In this document: piece after piece, positions 1 through 5,274 of the stretch
Layout: each line of letters opens with the position of its first letter
Numbering within the stretch: position 1 is the first letter of the stretch
From: Candidatus Woesearchaeota archaeon
GTDB taxonomy: Archaea > Nanobdellota > Nanobdellia > Woesearchaeales > UBA10200
Direction: 5' to 3'
Assembly (NCBI GenBank): GCA_018302185.1
Contig: JAGVZX010000032.1
Span: 1-8,369 of the forward strand
DNA: 8,369 bases
Made by a program: the position numbers and the translations under genes
The notes under the pieces: generated by a model
Database searches by the model: none
Seen by the model: only the letters and a program-made list of their open reading frames with translations
Told to the model about the DNA's origin: nothing

Positions 1-33
1 ATAAATAAGCTGATGAAGGATTATGAAAGGTAA
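1..33 (+). CDS. C-terminal tail of a truncated upstream gene
   Basis: The first 30 bases read as an open frame ending in ...LMKDYER and a TAA stop; the other two plus-strand frames hit stops within the first six bases. A T-tract follows directly, as expected at the end of a transcription unit. Only about ten residues are visible, so no function can be proposed, and the frame could be chance. Confidence 0.35.
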   Translation: MNKLMKDYER

Positions 34-48
34 ATTCTTGTTTTTTTT
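34..48 (+). terminator. T-tract, probable archaeal terminator
   Basis: A T-rich run containing eight consecutive T (41-48) follows the stop codon of the upstream frame. Archaeal RNA polymerase commonly terminates at U-tracts without needing a hairpin, and no convincing stem is seen before it. It would insulate the toxin-antitoxin operon from upstream transcription. Confidence 0.45.
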
Positions 49-73
49 GCTAAAAATAGAAAGCTTAATATAG

Positions 74-81
74 ATATAAAG
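74..81 (+). promoter_or_regulatory. TATA-like box of the toxin-antitoxin operon
   Basis: ATATAAAG lies 38 bases before the start codon at 119. With the usual archaeal spacing of about 26 bases, transcription would start near 103, giving a short leader that holds the weak AGGT ribosome site at 109-112. An overlapping alternative TTAATATA lies slightly upstream at 65-72. Confidence 0.45.
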
Positions 82-82
82 C

Positions 83-112
83 ATAACATGTTATAACACA
101 GAATAACTAGGT
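83..112 (+). promoter_or_regulatory. Operator-like palindrome and three phased ATAAC repeats
   Basis: ATAACATGTTAT (83-94) is a perfect 12-bp palindrome, and GTTATAAC (90-97) is a second, overlapping 8-bp palindrome. ATAAC occurs at 83, 93 and 103, exactly 10 bp apart, so three sites would face the same side of the helix. The block sits just after the TATA-like box and covers the predicted transcription start and ribosome site. This is where an autoregulating antitoxin would be expected to bind. The pattern is seen directly; the binding protein is inferred to be the zinc-finger/AbrB protein encoded at 350-697. Confidence 0.5.
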
Positions 113-118
113 AAAATA

Positions 119-316
119 ATGATCTTAGATATCACAGAGCATGCAAAAGAAAAGATGCTGATCTATGGCATTACTGCAGAGCAGATAATCAAGACAATAA
201 AGCAAGGTGCGAAATTTCAGCAGACAGATGGATTTTTAGCTAAGTATTCGTACCTAAGAGTTGCATATAAGAAACGAGGAAACTTATACAGGATAAAGAC
301 AGTTTATATTGAATAA
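119..316 (+). CDS. DUF4258-type small protein, probable toxin of a type II toxin-antitoxin pair
   Basis: This 65-residue protein carries the DUF4258 signature: an early histidine-alanine helix (ITEHAKEKM), then a glycine turn and second helix (YGITAEQIIKTIKQG), then a basic beta-rich end (YLRVAYKKRGNLYRIKTVYIE). DUF4258 proteins are small and are often encoded beside YgiT/MqsA-type antitoxins. Their fold is usually compared with RelE/MqsR-like mRNA interferases, so a ribosome- or mRNA-directed toxin is a reasonable inference. A weak AGGT site lies 6 bases before the ATG. The next gene begins 33 bases downstream on the same strand and is the likely antitoxin. At 65 residues it is at the short end for the family, and no catalytic residue can be assigned by eye. 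It could instead be an uncharacterised regulator without toxic activity. Confidence 0.75.
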   Translation: MILDITEHAKEKMLIYGITAEQIIKTIKQGAKFQQTDGFLAKYSYLRVAYKKRGNLYRIKTVYIE

Positions 317-349
317 ATAATAATAAATGATCATCAAAGGTGAATGCAA

Positions 350-697
350 ATGGCTGAAGATGAGATGCAATGTTGGGAATGTAACGGAAGATATTCTTAC
401 AAGATGGCTGATTTTTCAGTATATGGTATCAGCTTAGGCAAATTTAGAGCCAAAGTCTGCAATAAATGCGGTGATAAAGTATTCAGCGAAGAAGTTTCCG
501 ACCAGATGGATAAGATCGCTAAACAAAGAGGCCTTTGGGGATTAGAAGCCAAAACAAAGATAGGCAAGGTTGGAAATGCATTAGATGTTAAGATAAACAC
601 AAAAATAGCAAAATTTTGTGACCTGAAAAAAGGCAGAGAAGTATCTGTAAGGCCTGAAGGCAAGAACAGGATATTGATAGAAGTAGTTGCTGCATAA
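350..697 (+). CDS. YgiT/MqsA-type zinc finger fused to an AbrB/MazE-like domain, probable antitoxin
   Basis: This 115-residue protein has two parts. Residues 1-45 hold C8xxC11 and C37xxC40, matching in order and close in spacing to the zinc ligands of the MqsA (YgiT) N-terminal domain, which binds its cognate toxin. Residues about 67-113 (TKIGKVGNALDVKINTKIAK, then LKKGREVSVRPEG and a final beta strand) read as an AbrB/SpoVT/MazE swapped-hairpin DNA-binding domain. Classical MqsA instead carries an Xre-type helix-turn-helix at this position. I chose ATG 350 over ATG 344 because AGGTGA at 338-343 sits 6 bases before 350 but directly abuts 344. It follows the DUF4258 gene by 33 bases in one operon. 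It probably neutralises that protein and represses the promoter through the palindrome at 83-94. Zinc binding and repression are inferred from the family. Confidence 0.75.
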   Translation: MAEDEMQCWECNGRYSYKMADFSVYGISLGKFRAKVCNKCGDKVFSEEVSDQMDKIAKQRGLWGLEAKTKIGKVGNALDVKINTKIAKFCDLKKGREVSVRPEGKNRILIEVVAA

Positions 698-725
698 GCA
701 AATAGATTACATTAGGATAGCAGGA

Positions 726-733
726 TTTAAATA
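726..733 (+). promoter_or_regulatory. TATA-like box of the 804-residue TIM-barrel gene
   Basis: TTTAAATA is centred 39 bases before the start codon at 769. Transcription would begin near 755, leaving a leader of about 14 bases that contains the AAAGGTG ribosome site at 757-763. The gene therefore seems to be transcribed separately from the toxin-antitoxin operon. Confidence 0.45.
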
Positions 734-756
734 TTCTGATAATATAATAGATAAAA

Positions 757-763
757 AAAGGTG
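757..763 (+). promoter_or_regulatory. Shine-Dalgarno site for the gene at 769
   Basis: AAAGGTG lies 5 bases before ATG 769. It is the clearest ribosome site in the window and supports this start, which places a serine-rich, probably flexible tail before the barrel. Confidence 0.6.
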
Positions 764-768
764 TTGTC

Positions 769-3183
769 ATGGTAGTATTCGGCGAAGGTACTTATCATCC
801 TATGGATAGAGGTTATTCTTCATCCAGTGATTCTTCTACAGACCTAGACAGCGCTCCACAGATGAGCATTGAACAACCGATAAATCCTGAAGAACGCCCA
901 ATCACGATTGCAGACGTTGGACAGAGCGTCACTGAAGGAAACAGATTTGGAATGTTCAGGCAGAGCATAAACGCAGCAATCAGAGTTGGAGCTAGAAGGA
1001 TTGAATTACAGACACAGATGGGCGGTGGAGCAGAGCCTGTCGGCGCAGAAAGTTATGGTAAAGCTTCAAGGGAAGAATTAAGAGAGATTGGGAGAGCTAA
1101 TAATATTGAGTTTCAAGCAGTGCACGCTCCTACGCAAATAGGAAATCTTTCAGGCTTTGTTCCAAGACAGGGTGGTGCAGGAGATTTCAGCGATGAGCAC
1201 AGAAAGGCAGCGATTGAAGAGATAAAAAAAGCGATTGATTTTTCTGCAGATGTTGCCCAGGGAGGGGCAGTTGTTGTGCATACAGGCGAATACCATAGAC
1301 CATTATCTGAACAATCATGGGCAGTTGCAAAAGACAGGTACGGAAATCCATTAAAAGATTCTGAAGGCAAGCCACAATATACATTTTTATCTTACAAAGA
1401 AGAGCCAGCAAGAGCAGTCTTATATCTAGTTGACAAAAGAAATGGCCGCGTCATAGGCGATGTAAGAAAAAACCAGACAGTAAGAGAACCATTATTTCTG
1501 CGCGCAGGAGAAGTTGATCCTGACACAGGCGTTGATTTTAAAAAATACATAGGGGAGCCTGATAAGAAAAAATATGAACGCACTGGAAAGAGGTATATAG
1601 AAGAAGGAGATCTGCTTGATAGCAATGGCAAGTGGCTTGATCCTGAAGATGAGAATGACTTGTTCTGGCGTATTCCAAAATATGATGAGACAAAAACTAG
1701 ATTCCTTTCAAAAGAATTGACTTGGGATGAGTTTGAGAAAAGGGCAAAAGATTATAATGACAGGTATGAAAAGGAGATTAATCAAGGCTTACGTGCAGAA
1801 AGAGCACCTGAAGAGGAATTTTTTAAAACCCAGTTACAGACCCAAATATTACAATATCGCGGAAGTTCACTGTTCCATGGAAGATATTATGAAGCAGAAC
1901 GTGACAGCTGGAAGAAGTTACAGGAAGCGAAAAAATTCTATAAAGAGCTTGAAGGTAAGATGCCTGATGAAGAATTGTGGAAGCTCATGAAAGAAGATCA
2001 CACAACAAGAAGATATGCTGATGAAAGATTTGTTCCAGCTGAATTTAAAAAGCCAACAGAATTGATAGACAAAGCAATACATGAGCTGGAACTTGAGATG
2101 AAATATACCAGAGAAGCAAGCGCTGCAGCAGATGCACAGGCAGATGCACAGCTTGATAACCTGAGAAATATTGAGCCTATCAGCAGGTATGCAAAAGACC
2201 AAAGCTTAAGAAGTTATGCAGAAGTTGCGATCCATGCGATGCAGCAGAGTGAAAGAGAGGAGATCAAAAGGCCGATTTTTGTTGCACCGGAAAATATATT
2301 TCCTGAGATGGGGTATGGAAGCCATCCTGAAGAATTGATAAATTTGGTAAAAGGCGCAAGAAAAAAGATGGAAGAATATCTGACTTCTCAATGGATAGAA
2401 GATCCGCATGGAAACAGGATTACGCTAGATAAAGCCAGAAAAAAAGCAGAAGAAGAGCTTAGGGATGATATCAAAAGGTTGGAATCAAAATATGGTGCTA
2501 GTGACGAAGAAAGAAAAAATTATAGGAAAGAAAGGGATTTTCTTATAGACAATAAAGCTGCTGAATATACTGGACAGCTTATAACAGTTCCAAACCCATG
2601 GTATCAGCCTGGGATGACAAAAGAACAGGCAGCAAAAGAAGCAGCTGAGCATATAAGAGCAACTTTTGATACACAACATCTGTCTATGTGGAGACAACAT
2701 TTCCAGCCAACTTATGTACAGGGAGAAGGAAGGATAGAGACAAAGCAGGAGACAGATGCAAGATTCAGACAATGGTACATGGAACAAGTTGAGAAAATGG
2801 AAAAAGAAAAGATAATCGGGCATGTACATTTAGTTGATTCCATGGGCTCAGGCCATCATCACTTGCCAGGCGGCCAAGGAGAATGGCCAGTTATAGATGC
2901 TGCAACTTACCTCAAAAAGAAAGGATATGATATTACCATAACCAGCGAAGGTTGGGGTGAAGAGACAATCTCTCAAGGCAGGATATTGACTGAAGTCTGG
3001 AAAGCGCTTGGCAGCCCGATATATAGTTTGCAAGGACCTACAGGAGTTGGCAGAGGTGGAGGAGCAAGATGGGATGATGTGCAATTTTCATATTTTGGAC
3101 AGAACAGGCCACCTTATTATATCTTTGGAGGCTATGCGCCAAGCAACGACTGGACATTATTCTCGCAGGTGCCGCTGGAGTAA
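769..3183 (+). CDS. Endonuclease IV/xylose-isomerase-like TIM-barrel protein with large insertions
   Basis: This 804-residue protein starts with a Ser/Asp-rich, probably disordered tail (about 1-45). It then shows scattered blocks typical of the AP endonuclease 2/xylose-isomerase-like barrel: H119 (FQAVHAP), H171 (VVVHTGEY), E508 (FVAPENIF), D634 and H637 (FDTQHLSMW), H687 (HVHLVDS), a histidine triplet 696-698 before a glycine-rich loop (GGQGE), and E727 (ITSEG). By eye these match eight of the nine metal ligands of E. coli Nfo; the ninth (Asp229) would be H696. Nfo itself is 285 residues. Here H171 to E508 spans 337 residues against 36 in Nfo, and E508 to D634 spans 126 against 34, so one insertion of about 300 and another of about 90 residues interrupt the barrel. 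Both are rich in charged residues and look helical. The active site appears intact, but the substrate (abasic DNA, a sugar or other) cannot be decided. No signal peptide is seen, so it is probably cytoplasmic. A convergent gene follows. Confidence 0.7.
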   Translation: MVVFGEGTYHPMDRGYSSSSDSSTDLDSAPQMSIEQPINPEERPITIADVGQSVTEGNRFGMFRQSINAAIRVGARRIELQTQMGGGAEPVGAESYGKASREELREIGRANNIEFQAVHAPTQIGNLSGFVPRQGGAGDFSDEHRKAAIEEIKKAIDFSADVAQGGAVVVHTGEYHRPLSEQSWAVAKDRYGNPLKDSEGKPQYTFLSYKEEPARAVLYLVDKRNGRVIGDVRKNQTVREPLFLRAGEVDPDTGVDFKKYIGEPDKKKYERTGKRYIEEGDLLDSNGKWLDPEDENDLFWRIPKYDETKTRFLSKELTWDEFEKRAKDYNDRYEKEINQGLRAERAPEEEFFKTQLQTQILQYRGSSLFHGRYYEAERDSWKKLQEAKKFYKELEGKMPDEELWKLMKEDHTTRRYADERFVPAEFKKPTELIDKAIHELELEMKYTREASAAADAQADAQLDNLRNIEPISRYAKDQSLRSYAEVAIHAMQQSEREEIKRPIFVAPENIFPEMGYGSHPEELINLVKGARKKMEEYLTSQWIEDPHGNRITLDKARKKAEEELRDDIKRLESKYGASDEERKNYRKERDFLIDNKAAEYTGQLITVPNPWYQPGMTKEQAAKEAAEHIRATFDTQHLSMWRQHFQPTYVQGEGRIETKQETDARFRQWYMEQVEKMEKEKIIGHVHLVDSMGSGHHHLPGGQGEWPVIDAATYLKKKGYDITITSEGWGEETISQGRILTEVWKALGSPIYSLQGPTGVGRGGGARWDDVQFSYFGQNRPPYYIFGGYAPSNDWTLFSQVPLE

Positions 3184-3184
3184 G

Positions 3185-3205
3185 AGATATTAATAAAGAT
3201 ATTAA
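3185..3205 (+). repeat. Short 9-bp direct repeat in a convergent intergenic region
   Basis: AGATATTAA occurs at 3185-3193 and 3197-3205, just after the stop codon of the TIM-barrel gene. The 62-bp convergent gap is very AT-rich. AAAAA at 3226-3230, read as T5 on the minus strand, may help end transcription of the metalloprotease-like gene. Confidence 0.35.
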
Positions 3206-3245
3206 GATAACAACTTAATGACATAAAAACAATAGACTAAATACC

Positions 3246-4214
3246 TTAAACTGATTTTTTATTCTCACAATTATCTGCAACACTGATCCTCACAGCATAT
3301 TTGCTGTCTTTGCTCAGCATCCATGCTGTTATCTGCCTTGTCTCATATTCGTCTTGAGTATGTATAGCTTCATGCACCATAGTCTCTCTTTGTTTGTGGA
3401 AAGATACCCTATCAGTAATTGCCATATAGTTTGTGTTCAAATAAGTAAATCCATACAAGCCAATTGGCAATGGCTGGATATCTGCAATCTTGTCTGGAAC
3501 TAAGTTAGTGAAGTCTTGAAGTGCTTGGTCTCTTCTTTCTATATAATTAGAAGACGAATCAGAGGAATCTGAAGCATCTCTTGCAGATTTATGCTCTAAC
3601 AGCTCATAAGTGACTTTCTGGCCAGCTGGAGTTGATAAAATGTAAGACAAGAGAGGGACATAATTTTTTATATTATTAGTCGAAGCTAGATTATTTTTTC
3701 CTGAGTAATTATCAGAAGCTTCGCTAAATTCTGCATCAATGACAGGAGAATAAATATTAGTTGCTTCATTATTATTTGGATTAGAATTAATTTTACGAGG
3801 ATTGCCACTCTCTATAAGATAGGTGTTATCTGCTGCAACAAAACCACGAGGGAATTTTATCATAGCTTTTTCATCAACCAATGCTACTAAAATTTCCTTG
3901 ACTCTCCGTTCAATATCTATTTTCTCTTCAACCCTTTCTTCATTTGTGATCGAACCGTCAGAATGCGGGGTATTTATTATAGAATGGATTTTATTAACTT
4001 TGATACGCTCAATTTTCTCTTCCAGTTTTAAGATTCTTGTCTTAGTTTGTTTTGCAAGCACAATTGAATTTGATGCATTGGTTACTGCATTGCTTATTTC
4101 TGCTGCACAACTTATTTCTTTAGCAGCAGATGAGTTAGATAATCCGACTAAAGGATAATTTATAGCCAGTAAGCAATTCGGTCCAATATTTTTAGCATGA
4201 GACAAGGCATCCAT
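3246..4214 (-). CDS. HExxH-containing putative metalloprotease of unknown role
   Basis: I place the start at ATG 4214, giving 322 residues. A TTG start at 4226 would add four residues but has no ribosome site, whereas a weak TTGGTA lies 7 bases before the ATG. The protein has a weakly hydrophobic N-terminal patch (CLLAINYPLVGL, about 15-26), a helical charged region suggestive of coiled coil (about 57-112), an Asn/Ser-rich linker (about 142-185), and a second Ser/Asp-rich stretch (about 213-223). The C-terminal domain contains VHEAIHTQDEYETR. H281-E282-x-x-H285 fits a zinc-metallopeptidase motif, and E289 or E291 could supply the third ligand. A Tyr/Gly-rich region just before it (PIGLYGFTYLNTNY) may form the substrate-side strands. 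The third ligand is unusually close to the HExxH, so protease activity is inference. No clean signal peptide is visible. The gene is divergent from the helix-turn-helix gene at 4411 and convergent with the TIM-barrel gene. Confidence 0.6.
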   Translation of the reverse strand: MDALSHAKNIGPNCLLAINYPLVGLSNSSAAKEISCAAEISNAVTNASNSIVLAKQTKTRILKLEEKIERIKVNKIHSIINTPHSDGSITNEERVEEKIDIERRVKEILVALVDEKAMIKFPRGFVAADNTYLIESGNPRKINSNPNNNEATNIYSPVIDAEFSEASDNYSGKNNLASTNNIKNYVPLLSYILSTPAGQKVTYELLEHKSARDASDSSDSSSNYIERRDQALQDFTNLVPDKIADIQPLPIGLYGFTYLNTNYMAITDRVSFHKQRETMVHEAIHTQDEYETRQITAWMLSKDSKYAVRISVADNCENKKSV

Positions 4215-4238
4215 AAGAATTACCAAAAGCAGTTTTTA

Positions 4239-4249
4239 TTTTAATATAT
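4239..4249 (-). promoter_or_regulatory. TATA-like box of the HExxH gene
   Basis: On the minus strand, ATATATTAAAA is centred 30 bases before ATG 4214. This places transcription start within a few bases of the start codon, so the message would be leaderless or nearly so. Confidence 0.45.
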
Positions 4250-4258
4250 GATTAGGGT

Positions 4259-4322
4259 TTAAGCTTTAGATGTGCGACAGATAAGTCATAGTGTTGTATA
4301 ATGATGCAAGATCAAAGCTTAA
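4259..4322. repeat. 9-bp inverted repeat in the divergent intergenic region
   Basis: TTAAGCTTT (4259-4267) and its exact complement AAAGCTTAA (4314-4322) flank 46 bases. Each arm contains the palindrome AAGCTT. The repeat lies between two divergent promoters and could be a pair of protein-binding sites. Chance is also plausible in such AT-rich DNA. Confidence 0.4.
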
Positions 4323-4330
4323 TCCTGATT

Positions 4331-4366
4331 TTACAAATTTACAAATCTAGTCGCTAAATCAGATTT
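4331..4366. repeat. Tandem TTACAAAT repeat and adjoining inverted repeat
   Basis: TTACAAAT occurs twice without a gap (4331-4346). AAATCT (4343-4348) and AGATTT (4361-4366) form a perfect 6-bp inverted repeat with a 12-base spacer. Both lie directly upstream of the TATA-like box for the gene at 4411, a usual position for archaeal activator or repressor sites. The 196-bp interval 4215-4410 holds no gene that I can support. Confidence 0.35.
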
Positions 4367-4375
4367 TAGGTCATA

Positions 4376-4405
4376 ATATTTTTAAATCCTGTATTAAAGC
4401 AGGAT
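4376..4405 (+). promoter_or_regulatory. TATA-like box and inverted repeat over the ribosome site of the gene at 4411
   Basis: An A/T block around TTTTTAAA (4379-4386) is centred about 28 bases before ATG 4411. ATCCTG (4386-4391) and CAGGAT (4400-4405) form a perfect 6-bp inverted repeat with an 8-base spacer. The right arm includes AGGAT (4401-4405), a possible ribosome site 5 bases before the ATG. The repeat could be an operator for autoregulation. If it is transcribed, it could form a small hairpin masking the ribosome site, but the predicted start of transcription may lie too far downstream for that. Confidence 0.4.
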
Positions 4406-4410
4406 AAGTT

Positions 4411-5274
4411 ATGAGCTTAGCTGATTTATTGGATCCTCCTGTAACAAATAACGGAGAACTTGTCACTACTCTTAGTGCTGCAAGTATTTTAGGAATATCA
4501 AGAAAACAAGTATTAATCCGCATACAATCAGGTTTATTAGCGACAGAGCATGGCCCGAGAAACAGCTATTTTTTGCATTTGGATGAAGTGTTATTAGCCA
4601 AAAAAGCTGAAGAAGCATTAGAAAGATTAGCACATTGTATCCAAGAGATGTATATGCTTCATAGAGAAGGGGCAACATTAGATTATTTAGTAAATGTGTT
4701 TAAAGAAGATTTAGATCATCTACAGATTAAGGATGTAAAAGCCGAGATTAATTCAGCAATTGCACTATACACTTATCAGAGAGAGGCATTCTTACGCACT
4801 GCACATCATGGTGTAGCAGAAGAAAAGAGGAGTGATGCGATAACAGGTTCAGAGTTGATGGCAAGACTAAGAACATTAAGCTGGACATCTTTAACCCATA
4901 TTAAAAAGAGAGAGCTTGTTGAGCTGATACCTGGAAAGTATGATGAGATGTTATTCTCATATCAAAGCTTTGAAAGATATATAGGCAAACTTAAAGCAAA
5001 TAGGATTTACAAGACTGATGATGCTGTCAGATATTTCAAAGAAAATGGAGAATATGCATCATTAGCTATCATATGTAGGATTTCTCTAAAAAATAGAGTA
5101 GGAAGAAAGATTTATTCTAGGCCAGAAGAGCCCCATAAAGATGTACTACCGCCATCATATGCAGGAAAAGCAGATACAAAAAAAGGCAAGAAAAATGAGT
5201 TTTTATATACGCAAGAAGAGTTAGATACCCTATTAGCAATAAGAAAAAGACAAGAACACAGAAAAAGACTATAA
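4411..5274 (+). CDS. Multi-HTH (excisionase/MerR-like) DNA-binding protein of unknown role
   Basis: This 287-residue protein begins with a helix-turn-helix of the HTH_17/excisionase or MerR N-terminal kind (about 17-64): TTLSAASILGISRKQVLIRI, a short glycine turn, then FLHLDEVLLAKK. A second module of the same layout is visible at about 143-192 (ITGSELMARLRTLSWTSL, IKKRELVELIPG, FSYQSFERYI). The C-terminus ends with a similar closing element, FLYTQEELDTLLA (264-276), which hints at a third, decayed copy. The middle (about 65-130) is helical. Basic residues cluster at the end (KKGKK, RKRQEHRKRL). It is probably a DNA-binding regulator or architectural protein, and the inverted repeat over its own start suggests self-regulation. 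It is divergent from the HExxH gene, and its last 6 bases overlap the end of the Elp3 gene on the other strand. No specific function is recognised, and it could be of mobile-element origin. Confidence 0.6.
   Translation: MSLADLLDPPVTNNGELVTTLSAASILGISRKQVLIRIQSGLLATEHGPRNSYFLHLDEVLLAKKAEEALERLAHCIQEMYMLHREGATLDYLVNVFKEDLDHLQIKDVKAEINSAIALYTYQREAFLRTAHHGVAEEKRSDAITGSELMARLRTLSWTSLTHIKKRELVELIPGKYDEMLFSYQSFERYIGKLKANRIYKTDDAVRYFKENGEYASLAIICRISLKNRVGRKIYSRPEEPHKDVLPPSYAGKADTKKGKKNEFLYTQEELDTLLAIRKRQEHRKRL

Noticed and set aside
344..349. Earlier ATG for the antitoxin at 344
   Set aside because: The AGGTGA site ends at 343, leaving no spacing to this ATG, while ATG 350 has the normal 6-base gap.
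2485..2829. 114-residue hydrophobic minus-strand open frame inside the TIM-barrel gene
   Set aside because: Its Phe/Leu/Ser-rich composition is the antisense of the Lys/Glu-rich insert, not a membrane protein. The plus-strand frame is one continuous 804-codon gene.
3823..4158. 111-residue plus-strand open frame opposite the HExxH gene
   Set aside because: It is antisense to the coiled-coil part of the minus-strand gene, with no upstream promoter or ribosome site and no recognisable domain.
4215..4226. TTG start extending the HExxH protein by four residues
   Set aside because: No ribosome site precedes the TTG; ATG 4214 has a weak one and fits the TATA-like box spacing.
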